Positions 1-7,751 of a stretch of DNA of 64,000 nucleotides are shown piece by piece (position 1 is the stretch's first letter; every line of letters begins with the position of its first letter). The stretch lies in the NCBI RefSeq assembly GCF_003012915.1, contig NZ_CP027770.1, positions 1,550,001 to 1,614,000 on the forward strand, written 5' to 3'. The notes beneath the pieces were generated by a model. That model saw only the letters and a program-made list of their open reading frames with translations. It did not search any database and was not told the origin of the DNA. The DNA is from Staphylococcus felis. Lineage in GTDB: Bacteria > Bacillota > Bacilli > Staphylococcales > Staphylococcaceae. A program made the position numbers and the translations under genes.

Positions 1-252
1 ATTAAAATAGGAATTAATGAAGTTGAGTTAATTTGCTTAGAAATACTTAACTTATAAGAATTGAGATTTAATATCCTTAATTTAATAATAGTAACAATCA
101 GTAAGAGTATAAAGAAAAACGAAAAAAACCGATACATAGAAGCGTATTATAAGTGATTTAACTTATCAATATATGAAGATTGATTGTGATATCATATTAT
201 TATTGGGAGGCGATAATATATTACAATTGATTCGTAAAATTGCATTTAAAAA
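1..252. other. AT-rich stretch with no recognisable gene
   Basis: No open frame or RNA gene of convincing length is visible. A Shine-Dalgarno-like GGGAGG occurs near 205 but leads only to a very short frame. The stretch continues into degraded DNA that flanks the insertion sequence. Confidence 0.4.
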
Positions 253-399
253 ATGAAATATACAGCAATTTTTCAAAAGGAATACCTTATAAATTCGAAT
301 TTACTTCGTGCCAAAACACTGGATGAATTAGAGCAACTTGAGAAAGTTGTTTTTTATATTACAGTGAATCGTCTACACTTAGTTGGACAAATTCTATGA
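253..399 (+). pseudogene. Short coding remnant abutting the left end of the insertion sequence
   Basis: A 48-codon frame starts MKYTAIFQKEYL and runs across the left inverted repeat of the insertion sequence at 384, ending at a stop inside it. The natural C-terminus is therefore missing. It contains an acidic stretch (KTLDELEQLE), and I do not recognise the family. No clear ribosome binding site precedes it. It may be the front part of a gene whose remainder, or an unrelated remnant, lies to the right of the element at 1585-1752. That second part has several in-frame stops. Both could also be chance frames. Confidence 0.3.
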
Positions 400-437
400 G
401 AATAGATATTGTTAAATTAAGAAAGTAGGCGATTTTT

Positions 438-719
438 ATGACAAGAGAAAGAAGAACTTTTAGTCCTGAATTTAAATTACAAATGGTAAAGCTTTATGAA
501 AATGGTAAGCCTAGAAATGAAATTGCTCGTGAATATGATTTAACACCTTCGGCGTTAGGGAAATGGATTAAGCAACATCAAAATACTGGTTCATTTAACC
601 ATCAAGATAACTTAACTAATGAAGAAAAAGAACTAAGAAAATTACGTAAAGAAAATCAACAATTGAAAATGGAAAATGATATTTTAAAGCAAGCAGCGCT
701 GATCATGGGACGAAAATAG
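438..719 (+). CDS. IS150-type transposase OrfA (DNA-binding subunit)
   Basis: This 93-residue protein has an N-terminal helix-turn-helix (KLQMVKLYENGKPRNEIAREYDLTPSALGKWIK, given here only as landmarks at residues 14-46). A leucine-zipper-like heptad stretch follows (EKELRKLRKENQQLKMENDILKQA region, residues 63-86), as in IS3 OrfA proteins. It binds the element ends. The start ATG follows a weak AGTAGGCG ribosome site. The frame ends in Lys-stop (A AAA TAG at 713-719), where a -1 slip would fuse it to OrfB. Confidence 0.88.
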   Translation: MTRERRTFSPEFKLQMVKLYENGKPRNEIAREYDLTPSALGKWIKQHQNTGSFNHQDNLTNEEKELRKLRKENQQLKMENDILKQAALIMGRK

Positions 720-1582
720 ATGTCATTCGAAAGAATGCCAATAAATATTCAGTATCAGCAATGTGCAAAGTCCTGCAAATCTCTAGAAGTAGTTACTATT
801 ACGAAATTAACAAATCACCCAACGTTGAAAAAGATGATCGAGATAAGGAAATTAGCGATAAAATTATCGAGATTTTCAATTCTAATCGCAAATGTTTTGG
901 AACAAGAAGGATTAAAAATGAACTTATCAAAAATGGTTTAAATGTCTCAAGACGACGTATAGGACGCATTATGAAAGCAAATAAATTAGTATCTTCTTAT
1001 ACGACATCGAAGTATAAATCATTTCCTTCTCGCTCAAGTGAACGCGAAATCAATAATGAATTAAATCAAAGTTTCAATAGAAAAGAACCATTGGAAGTTC
1101 TTGTCAGTGATTTGACATATGTAAAAGTGGCTGGAAAATGGCATTACATATGTTTATTTATTGATCTTTTTAACCGTGAGATTGTTGGGCATAGCGCAGG
1201 CTCAAAGAAAGATAGCACGCTTGTATCCAAGGCACTTAGTAGCATTAGACACGATTTAAGAGACGTACAAATGTTTCACACTGACAGAGGAAAAGAGTTT
1301 GATAATCACATGATTGATGATGTACTAGATACCTTTGGTATCAAAAGATCTTTAAGCATGAAAGGATGTCCATATGACAACGCAGTAGCTGAAAGTACAT
1401 TTAAAGCGTTAAAAACTGAATTCATTAAACAGTATGATTTTAAATCTATTAATCACTTAAAACTCGAATTGTTTGATTATGTTAATTGGTATAACAACAT
1501 TCGACCTCATAGTGCATTAAATTATCTGACGCCGAAAGCGTACAAAGATAGTTTCTATAAAAACTGTCTAGAAATCTGTTGA
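713..1582 (+). CDS. IS150-type transposase OrfB (DDE integrase core), read by -1 frameshift from OrfA
   Basis: The frame is open from the AAA at 713 and lies -1 relative to OrfA, giving 289 codons up to the stop at 1582. It begins KIDVIRKNANKYSVSAMCKV, the expected IS150 OrfB start, so the first in-frame ATG at 761 would truncate it. The order is an N-terminal HTH_21-type segment, then the integrase core. The catalytic D, D and E lie in VSDLTYV, FHTDRGKEF and NAVAESTFKALKTE. The C-terminus NIRPHSALNYLTP is typical. All three catalytic positions are present. Expression is expected as an OrfAB fusion. Confidence 0.88.
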   Translation, partial: KIDVIRKNANKYSVSAMCKVLQISRSSYYYEINKSPNVEKDDRDKEISDKIIEIFNSNRKCFGTRRIKNELIKNGLNVSRRRIGRIMKANKLVSSYTTSKYKSFPSRSSEREINNELNQSFNRKEPLEVLVSDLTYVKVAGKWHYICLFIDLFNREIVGHSAGSKKDSTLVSKALSSIRHDLRDVQMFHTDRGKEFDNHMIDDVLDTFGIKRSLSMKGCPYDNAVAESTFKALKTEFIKQYDFKSINHLKLELFDYVNWYNNIRPHSALNYLTPKAYKDSFYKNCLEIC

Positions 1583-1584
1583 CA

Positions 1585-1931
1585 TACCACAGAAGGGTTA
1601 ATGGAGCAAGAAGGATACGAATTTTTATTTCCATGATCAATAACTTCAACTAAGCTATTGCATAAAAAATGGTTTGAATGGCGTACGGATTTATTAGAAT
1701 GAGAAAAGTATATAGATGCTATGAGAAAATCAAGTTTGGATGAAAACACTTAAAAATAATATTTGAAAATACGTTAGTCTCGTTAGATTAAACGATTGAA
1801 GATAAAGTATGAGAAAAGACCTATCTTGCTATGTTTGATCACGAGGATAGAGGCGAAAGGCATTGTCGACTAGACATGTCTTTTTCTTTTAACTAAATTT
1901 ACCGCATCATTATGATATTAATTCTAAAAAA
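1585..1931. pseudogene. Degraded coding remnant and intergenic DNA right of the insertion sequence
   Basis: On the plus strand from about 1590 a frame reads GLMEQEGYEFLFP, stop, then KLLHKKWFEWRTDLLE, stop, EKYIDAMRKSSLDE, stop. This is the pattern of a decayed gene with several nonsense changes. I do not recognise the original protein. Further on, GAAAAGAC near 1813 can pair with GTCTTTTTC near 1879, which could act as a weak terminator ahead of the convergent TetR gene. Whether the remnant belongs to the same gene as the fragment at 253-399 is not clear. Confidence 0.3.
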
Positions 1932-2495
1932 TTATTTAAAATTCACAGGGGTGATCTTATTGATGATGTTAATGAGCTCCTCTATACTTTCTTGTCTGCC
2001 ACTTCTAACCCATTCCTGAATAATGCCAAAGATTGCATTGCTCATAAATACTGCGAAGTAATGAACTTCCTGCTTAGTTTGAAATTGAAAATCTATATAC
2101 TTTAATATATTTTTCTTAGCATTTTCACGGATCATCATTTTAAAAGTTTCTTGCACTTCTGGAGAGCCATTCATAGAGATTAGCAATAGGAAGAGCTCAT
2201 CTTGTTGAGTGATAAGAGAAAGTAATTTTTTAAACAGGGCTACTTGATTTTTCCTATCATCATTAGCAATTACTCTTGTAATCTTTTTGATTACTGTCAT
2301 ACGATACTTTTTAACAAAGTCATTTTTATCGTTAAATTGGTTATAGAAAGTTGCGCGTGATATTTCAGCTTCGGTACATATATCTTTTACAGTTATTTTG
2401 TCATAACTTTTTTCAGTAAGTAATGTAATCATTGCTTTTTCTATATCATTTTTAGTTTTTACAATTCGCGCATCTTCAATGGAAACATTCTGCAT
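1932..2495 (-). CDS. TetR/AcrR-family transcriptional regulator
   Basis: This 187-residue protein has an N-terminal TetR helix-turn-helix: residues of about 26-50 include ITVKDICTEAEISRATFYNQF. A helical ligand-binding domain follows. The ATG at 2495 is chosen because a good TAGGAGAG ribosome site lies just upstream; a longer frame exists but would start inside the intergenic promoter region. It is divergent from a two-gene ABC-2 exporter and so is the likely local repressor of that pump. The inducer is unknown. A perfect AGTGT-N12-ACACT inverted repeat just downstream of the exporter promoter is a candidate operator. Confidence 0.85.
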   Translation of the reverse strand: MQNVSIEDARIVKTKNDIEKAMITLLTEKSYDKITVKDICTEAEISRATFYNQFNDKNDFVKKYRMTVIKKITRVIANDDRKNQVALFKKLLSLITQQDELFLLLISMNGSPEVQETFKMMIRENAKKNILKYIDFQFQTKQEVHYFAVFMSNAIFGIIQEWVRSGRQESIEELINIINKITPVNFK

Positions 2496-2559
2496 AGCTA
2501 TCTCTCCTAAAATTAATATACATATTTTTAAATGTGTAAAGTAAAAAATGTTTAGTCTA

Positions 2560-2612
2560 TTGAATAATCCTTTATATATTTTATACTCAAAGTGTAATAG
2601 ATAATAGACACT
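2560..2612 (+). promoter_or_regulatory. Predicted ABC exporter promoter with candidate TetR operator
   Basis: A -35 of TTGAAT (2560-2565) and a -10 of TATACT (2582-2587) are separated by 16 bases. Four bases (2588-2590 and on) lead into an inverted repeat AGTGT (2591-2595), 12-base spacer, ACACT (2608-2612). This covers the expected transcription start, so a bound repressor would block initiation. The site is inferred from position and symmetry only. Confidence 0.5.
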
Positions 2613-2638
2613 GTGTAAAATAATGAGAGGTGAGTATA

Positions 2639-3370
2639 ATGGAATCAAAATCAATCGCAAATCTATCTCATACTGTAAAAGTATACGATAAACGTACAGT
2701 CCTGAATGATGTGTCATTATCGGTAAACAGTGGAGAAATATTAGGTATTATAGGACCTTCAGGCTCAGGAAAGACCACATTGATTAAATGCTTACTCGGT
2801 ATGGAAAATTTAAATAGTGGATTAGCGACAATACTAGATACCACAATGCCGAACAGAAAAATATTAGGACGCATAGGATATATGGGACAAAGTGATGCGT
2901 TATACGAGAATTTAAGTGCTTATGAGAATTTAATGTTCTTTGGTAACCTTATTGGTTTAAAAGGAAAACAATTAGAAAAAATGATTGATGAGAATTTACA
3001 ACTCGTAAAGTTAAGTGATTTCAAGAAAAAGTTGGTCAATACGTTCTCAGGCGGAATGAAACGTAGACTATCTCTTGCAATTACGTTATTAGGACATCCA
3101 GAACTGATTATCTTGGATGAACCTACTGTAGGAATTGATCCAAGTTTAAGAAAAGATATTTGGGAGCAATTGAAAATATTATCTCAACAAGGTAAAGGTG
3201 TTATTGTTACAACACATATGATGGATGAAGCCGAAAAATGTGATTTAGTGGGTCTTATTATTGATGGGAAATTATTTGAAATAGGAACACCTGAAACATT
3301 AAAAGAAAAATTTAATGTAACATCTATCGAAGAGGTATTCCTAAAAGCGGAGGTGAGAGATGATGCTTAG
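2639..3370 (+). CDS. ABC transporter ATP-binding protein (drug or lipid exporter type)
   Basis: This 243-residue protein is the nucleotide-binding domain of an ABC-2 exporter. Visible motifs are Walker A (GPSGSGKTT, residues about 36-44), signature FSGGMKRR, Walker B LIILDEP and the H-loop region TTHMMDEAEKC. The ATG at 2639 has AGAGGTG seven bases upstream; an earlier GTG at 2630 overlaps that site and is less likely. The gene overlaps the permease gene by 11 bases, indicating translational coupling. With the permease it should form a 2+2 exporter under the divergent TetR regulator. The substrate cannot be read from the sequence. Confidence 0.88.
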   Translation: MESKSIANLSHTVKVYDKRTVLNDVSLSVNSGEILGIIGPSGSGKTTLIKCLLGMENLNSGLATILDTTMPNRKILGRIGYMGQSDALYENLSAYENLMFFGNLIGLKGKQLEKMIDENLQLVKLSDFKKKLVNTFSGGMKRRLSLAITLLGHPELIILDEPTVGIDPSLRKDIWEQLKILSQQGKGVIVTTHMMDEAEKCDLVGLIIDGKLFEIGTPETLKEKFNVTSIEEVFLKAEVRDDA

Positions 3371-4526
3371 ATTTAATGCAATGTTAAAACGAGTTGTAAA
3401 AGAAATCATTAGAGACAAACGTACACTTGCGTTAATGATGGTCGCACCGATGCTGATTTTATCACTGATGTATTTTGTATTTAATTCAAATAACGAACAA
3501 AATTTAAAAATAGGAATAGATCACACAGTACCATCAAAAATAGTTGATGTCATGTCAACAAAAGATATTGATTATAAACACTATCAAGAGAGAACAGCGA
3601 AAACACATATCAAAAATGATAATTTAGACGCTTATATTCAATTTCATAATAAGAAAATAAAAGTAACATATAAAAATGAAGATCCAACGAAAACGGCCCA
3701 AATAAAAATGATTGTAAACCAATCACTTGTAGGTGAAAAAATGAATTTACTTACTGATAATATGCAAGTGATGAAAGAAGCATTAAAAACACAATCAAAA
3801 ACACTTCAAGAAGTGTTACCACCGCAAGCAAAGATAAAAATGATGCAGCAAATGAAACAGCCAGAAATGACTAAACCAACACAATACGAAATTGAAAATG
3901 CATATATGTACGGTGATGCAGACGGAACATTCTTTGATAAAATCTTTCCTGTGCTAATCGGTTTCTTCGTATTCTTCTTTGTATTTTTGATTTCAGGGAT
4001 AGCGTTATTGAGAGAAAGAACAACAGGGACATTAAACCGATTAATCGCCACGCCTATTAAGCGCAGTGAAATTGTACTTGGTTATTTAGTTGGATTTGGG
4101 ATATTTGCAGTTGTCCAGACATTGATAATCGTGACGTTTGCGATATTTGTATTAGACTTGCATATTGAAGGGAATATTTTATGGGTGTTTATAACGAATA
4201 TCTTATTAGCACTTGTTGCATTATCCATGGGTATCTTTGTATCAACATTTGCCAATTCTGAATTTCAGATGATTCAATTCATCCCGATAGTTGTAATACC
4301 ACAAGTGTTCTTCTCAGGGATTATTCCGATAGAACAGTTAGCAAGTTGGGTGAAATCACTATCAATGATTTTCCCATTAACATATGGCGGCAAAGCACTT
4401 ACGGCGGTAATGGTAAGAGGCGAGGGGTTAGAGGGTATATGGATGCAATTACTCATACTAATCGGGTTTATGATAATATTTACCATATTAAATATTATAG
4501 GGTTGAAACGATATAGAAAAATATAG
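3360..4526 (+). CDS. ABC-2 type transporter permease
   Basis: This 388-residue membrane protein has one N-terminal transmembrane segment (residues about 22-40), a large extracytoplasmic loop of about 150 residues, and five C-terminal transmembrane segments. That is the ABC2_membrane_3 (YhgE/YhfH-like or DrrB-like) layout. It starts inside the end of the ATPase gene behind a GCGGAGGTGAG ribosome site. The motif ALLRERTTGTLNRLIATP before the membrane bundle is characteristic of ABC-2 permeases. It likely exports a hydrophobic drug, peptide or lipid, but the substrate is unknown. Confidence 0.87.
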   Translation: MMLRFNAMLKRVVKEIIRDKRTLALMMVAPMLILSLMYFVFNSNNEQNLKIGIDHTVPSKIVDVMSTKDIDYKHYQERTAKTHIKNDNLDAYIQFHNKKIKVTYKNEDPTKTAQIKMIVNQSLVGEKMNLLTDNMQVMKEALKTQSKTLQEVLPPQAKIKMMQQMKQPEMTKPTQYEIENAYMYGDADGTFFDKIFPVLIGFFVFFFVFLISGIALLRERTTGTLNRLIATPIKRSEIVLGYLVGFGIFAVVQTLIIVTFAIFVLDLHIEGNILWVFITNILLALVALSMGIFVSTFANSEFQMIQFIPIVVIPQVFFSGIIPIEQLASWVKSLSMIFPLTYGGKALTAVMVRGEGLEGIWMQLLILIGFMIIFTILNIIGLKRYRKI

Positions 4527-4569
4527 ATATTAAGGAGTTGGGATATAATTCCTAGCCAAAACAGGGAAT

Positions 4570-4841
4570 GAGTCTGAGACATAAATATCTCGAAGTTTTC
4601 TTATAATGAGATGATTCATTCAATGATACGAAAGTGTCTTTTTTAAAGTGTTTTAATGTAAAATTACATGTATATCACGTCATATTGTTGGCGAGAATCC
4701 TGAGGGAATAGGATGAGCGTCGAGCCCGGGGTTCGACCCATCCCCTAGGAAATGCGAGCCAAACAATACGAATGATTGATAAAAGAAAAGCATAGAGGTG
4801 ATTGAATTATCTCTACGCTATTATTTCGGATTGATGTCCCA
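4570..4841 (+). repeat. Dispersed structured intergenic repeat, copy A
   Basis: This copy of about 270 bp fills the gap after the exporter operon. Its order is a GAGACATAAAT start, a shortened CTCGAAGTTTTC module, a variable AT-rich part, a long central stem (TATTGTTGGC near 4684 pairing with GCCAAACAATA near 4758), then a terminator-like hairpin GCATAGAG...CTCTACGC (4790-4818) and GATGTCCCA. Related copies lie at 25009-27136 (reverse, split by an intron), 31117-31255, 32501-32730 and 38947-39655. The hairpin could stop both converging transcription units. Confidence 0.8.
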
Positions 4842-4911
4842 CGCTTTTTGGGTATGGATAGAAAAGCGTTATTACTGTACAGCTTTTTAATCTTTAAGTG
4901 GTAAGGTGATT

Positions 4912-5145
4912 CTAAGACTTGATACCGAACTTTTGATTGATTTTATCTAAATCGACTTGATACATCGGTTCGCCATCAAGAACTATAAAGGGTGTCGAAA
5001 ACGCATCATAATTAATCATTTCATTTCGATAATTGTGATTTGAAATGTGTCTTTCTTCAAAGTTGATTTGATGTTCAGAGAGATAGTTTTTAATAAAAGT
5101 ACAAGGTGGGCAATCATCTTGAGTATAAATTGTAATGTGTGGCAT
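4912..5145 (-). CDS. Glutaredoxin-like / NrdH-redoxin family protein
   Basis: This 77-residue thioredoxin-fold protein begins MPHITIYTQDDCPPCTF and carries a CPPC redox motif at residues 12-15, then the cis-Pro region STPFIV. It should act as a small cytosolic dithiol donor, for example to ribonucleotide reductase or another reductase partner. The ATG at 5145 is chosen because the fold begins there; a longer frame upstream runs through the ribosome-site region. It is divergent from cydAB, and the shared intergenic region holds two inverted repeats that could be a redox-responsive control point. Confidence 0.82.
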   Translation of the reverse strand: MPHITIYTQDDCPPCTFIKNYLSEHQINFEERHISNHNYRNEMINYDAFSTPFIVLDGEPMYQVDLDKINQKFGIKS

Positions 5146-5224
5146 CGCATAACCTACTTTTTCTTTTTTATTGATATATAGTAAGATAAATTGCAAAAAA
5201 AATCAAATTAATTTTATGGATAAA

Positions 5225-5258
5225 TTTGACTAAATTAAGTCAAAGACAAGAATTTGTC
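5225..5258. promoter_or_regulatory. Two adjacent inverted repeats between glutaredoxin gene and cydA
   Basis: TTTGACT (5225-5231) and AGTCAAA (5238-5244) form a 7-6-7 perfect inverted repeat. It is followed directly by GACAA (5245-5249), N4, TTGTC (5254-5258). They lie about 50 bases upstream of the putative cydA -10 and about 80 bases from the glutaredoxin start, a good place for an operator shared by both genes. The sequences do not match the Rex consensus TTGTGAAnnnnnnTTCACAA, and I cannot assign a regulator. Confidence 0.45.
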
Positions 5259-5303
5259 ATATTTTGAAAGTCCCAAAAGATTTATTAATGTTTATATAAC
5301 GCT

Positions 5304-5309
5304 TATAAT
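5304..5309 (+). promoter_or_regulatory. Putative -10 box of the cydAB promoter
   Basis: A perfect TATAAT lies 40 bases upstream of the cydA ATG. The -35 position 17 bases upstream reads TTTATT, which is weak and suggests activator dependence. The cydA ribosome site is AGAGGAGGG at 5335-5344. Confidence 0.4.
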
Positions 5310-5349
5310 ATTTAAATAAACATCTTTTATATAAAAGAGGAGGGATTAA

Positions 5350-6696
5350 ATGGATGCAGTGGATATTAGCCGGTTTTTAACTGCTATGACACTGGCTGTT
5401 CATATTATTTTTGCAACAATTGGTGTGGGGATGCCTTTATTTTTTGCTATTGCTGAATTTTTAGGGATTAAGAAAAAGAATGATAAATATATTGCATTGG
5501 CTAAACGTTGGTCTAAAGGGTATACAATTACTGTTGCAGTTGGTGTTGTAACAGGGACCATTATTGGATTGCAACTTTCATTATTATGGCCTACTTTTAT
5601 GCGTATAGGAGGTCATGTTATAGCATTACCACTTTTTATGGAAACATTTGCTTTCTTTTTTGAAGCGATTTTCCTTAGTATTTATTTATATACGTGGAGT
5701 CGATTTAAGAATCAATGGATTCACTTTTTCCTAAGTATTCCAGTGATTATTGGTGGAACGTTTTCAGCACTCTTTATTACTTCTGTGAATTCGTTTATGA
5801 ATACACCTGCTGGTATGGAAATGAGAGATGGAAGAATGGTTAATGTCGATCCAGTTGAAGCGATGTTTAATGCTTCATTTATGGTTCGCTCTTTTCATGT
5901 TGTCGCTACAGCAATTATGACGATGGCTTTTATTTTAGCAAGTATTGCAGCATTTAAATTGCTGAAGAATAAAGTCCTTAAAGATCGTGAATATCACAAG
6001 TCAGCATTAAAAATAACAATGGTAGTTGGCCTGATTTTTTCTATGTTATCTATGTTAGCGGGAGACCTTTCAGCCAAATTTTTACACGAACATCAGCCAG
6101 AAAAACTTGCAGCATATGAATGGCATTTTGAGACTGAATCGCATGCAGATTTAGTATTATTCGGTGTTTTGGATGAATCATCCCAAGAAGTCAAAGGTGC
6201 CATTAAAATACCAGGGGCACTTAGTTTCTTATCCGATAATCGTTTTTCAACAGAGGTTAAAGGGTTAAATGAATTCCCTCAAGAAGAAATACCACCGCTC
6301 ATTGTACATTATTTCTTTGATTTAATGGTAATTTTTGGTATTTTCTGTTTTGTGATTTCAGCAATCTATGTTTTATCATTATTTATTAAGCGAATTAAAT
6401 CAGATCATAAGTGGTTATTATATGCCACAATTTTAACAGGCCCTGCAGCAATGTTAGCTATTGAGTTTGGATGGTTTCTAACAGAGCTCGGACGTCAACC
6501 TTGGATTGTTAGAGGTATTTTAAAAGTTCAAGACGCTGCGACACAAGCAAGTGGTTTAACTTTTGTAACTATATTATTTGCGATATTGTATTTTGTATTG
6601 TTATTTTCTGCTACTTTTGTTCTATTACGAATGTTCAAAGATCAACCGGCTTACAAGGATATTCGAGCATTGGAACTTAAGAGGGGTGAACAATAA
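5350..6696 (+). CDS. cydA: Cytochrome bd-type quinol oxidase subunit I
   Basis: This 448-residue integral membrane protein is the haem-bearing subunit of the bd terminal oxidase, which oxidises quinol and reduces O2 to water without pumping protons. It has about nine transmembrane segments. The N-terminal His of the LAVHIIFATIGVG segment (residue 18) fits the high-spin haem ligand, and GRQPWIVRG is a conserved bd segment. The Q-loop between helices 6 and 7 is of the short type seen in Firmicutes. It is preceded by AGAGGAGGG and its stop overlaps the cydB start by one base (TAATG). Confidence 0.95.
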   Translation: MDAVDISRFLTAMTLAVHIIFATIGVGMPLFFAIAEFLGIKKKNDKYIALAKRWSKGYTITVAVGVVTGTIIGLQLSLLWPTFMRIGGHVIALPLFMETFAFFFEAIFLSIYLYTWSRFKNQWIHFFLSIPVIIGGTFSALFITSVNSFMNTPAGMEMRDGRMVNVDPVEAMFNASFMVRSFHVVATAIMTMAFILASIAAFKLLKNKVLKDREYHKSALKITMVVGLIFSMLSMLAGDLSAKFLHEHQPEKLAAYEWHFETESHADLVLFGVLDESSQEVKGAIKIPGALSFLSDNRFSTEVKGLNEFPQEEIPPLIVHYFFDLMVIFGIFCFVISAIYVLSLFIKRIKSDHKWLLYATILTGPAAMLAIEFGWFLTELGRQPWIVRGILKVQDAATQASGLTFVTILFAILYFVLLFSATFVLLRMFKDQPAYKDIRALELKRGEQ

Positions 6697-7715
6697 TGGA
6701 TTATGGAATGATAGGAATAGGTGTACTCTGGCTGTTTTTATTTGGATATATTATCGTTGCAGCCATTGACTTTGGAGCTGGATTTTTCTCATTGCATGCG
6801 AGATTAACAGGTGAAGATCATAGAATCAACGGATTAATTGAACGCTATTTAAACCCAGTATGGGAAGTAACGAATGTATTTTTTGTATTTTTCTTTGTAG
6901 GAATTGTAGGTTTTTTTCCTGATACAGCTTACTATTATGGAACAGTCATGTTAATTCCGGGATCTATCGCTTTAATACTCCTTGCTGTACGTGGTTCTTT
7001 TTATGCATTTGAAAACTACGGTCAAGACCAAAAGTTGTCTTGGCTTATGATTTATGGCTTGTCTGGGTTGTTCATTCCAGCAGCTTTATCTACAGCGTTA
7101 ACGATTTCTGAAGGCGGGTATATTATTCGAGATAGCCAAAATAAGATTGATTTAAATTGGGAAGAACTCTTTCTAAGTCCTTTTGGCTGGGCTGTTGTGT
7201 TTTTAGCAATTATTTCTGTTTTATATATTTCATCAGGTTTTTTAACATTTTATGCCTATCGTGCAAAAGATTGGGATGCTTATCACCTCTTGCGTAAGTG
7301 GTTTTTAATGTGGGGTGCGCCGATGATTGCTATTGCTTTATTTGTATTTCTATCTTTAAGAGTTCAAAATAAGGGGCATTTTGAATCAGCTGTTTATGAT
7401 TATGGTTGGTTATTTGTATTAAGTATTATAGCTTTTATCATCGCTGGCTTATTGACCTATTTCAAAAAAGCACATGGCATTGCGTTTTTATTTGTCGTGA
7501 TACAAATGGGAACAGCATTTTTTGGTTATGGATTGAGTAAATTACCTTATATTTTATATCCATATGTTAAAATAAATGACGCCGTTACCAATGATAGTAT
7601 GGCTATTGTCTTGATTATAGCATTTATATGTGGTCTATTATTACTGTTGCCCTCACTGTATCTTATGCTTAAACTTTTTGTGCTTGACAAAGACTATGTG
7701 AGAGGAAGAAAATAG
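6696..7715 (+). CDS. cydB: Cytochrome bd-type quinol oxidase subunit II
   Basis: This 339-residue subunit with eight to nine transmembrane segments has the family start WLFLFGYIIVAAIDFGAG and NPVWEVTNVFFVFFFVG. It stabilises the haem centres in subunit I. The start is coupled to cydA by a one-base overlap, with AGAGGGGTG as ribosome site inside cydA. No cydCD genes follow, so the exporter needed for bd assembly in enterobacteria is not encoded here. The pair supports growth at low oxygen beside the haem-copper oxidase served by the ctaABM genes further on. Confidence 0.94.
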   Translation: MDYGMIGIGVLWLFLFGYIIVAAIDFGAGFFSLHARLTGEDHRINGLIERYLNPVWEVTNVFFVFFFVGIVGFFPDTAYYYGTVMLIPGSIALILLAVRGSFYAFENYGQDQKLSWLMIYGLSGLFIPAALSTALTISEGGYIIRDSQNKIDLNWEELFLSPFGWAVVFLAIISVLYISSGFLTFYAYRAKDWDAYHLLRKWFLMWGAPMIAIALFVFLSLRVQNKGHFESAVYDYGWLFVLSIIAFIIAGLLTYFKKAHGIAFLFVVIQMGTAFFGYGLSKLPYILYPYVKINDAVTNDSMAIVLIIAFICGLLLLLPSLYLMLKLFVLDKDYVRGRK

Positions 7716-7751
7716 TAGTGTTACAATTTTATTTTAATAAAAGAGGTAGCA

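Larger units (their letters stand above)
384..1584 (+). mobile_element. IS3-family (IS150-type) insertion sequence
   Basis: The element is about 1.2 kb with two overlapping transposase frames. The ends are imperfect inverted repeats: the left end reads TGGACAAATTCTATGAG and the right end, reverse-complemented, reads TGTCAACAGATTTCTAG. Both begin TG, as usual in IS3 elements. The orfB stop overlaps the right repeat, which fixes that end. I could not see a convincing 3-4 bp target duplication, so the outer limits may be off by a few bases. Both transposase frames and the DDE residues are intact, so the copy looks potentially active. Confidence 0.85.

Noticed and set aside
720..941. In-frame open frame directly after the OrfA stop
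   Set aside because: It overlaps OrfB in another frame and has no transposase similarity. The true continuation is the -1 frame starting KIDVIRKNANKYS.
2496..2717. N-terminal extension of the TetR protein
   Set aside because: The extension is hydrophobic and non-family, runs through the divergent promoter and has no ribosome site; the ATG at 2495 has one.
4710..4770. GGTTCGACCC-like stretch resembling a tRNA T-arm
   Set aside because: There is no acceptor or anticodon arm around it, and the other repeat copies change these bases while keeping the repeat's own stem.
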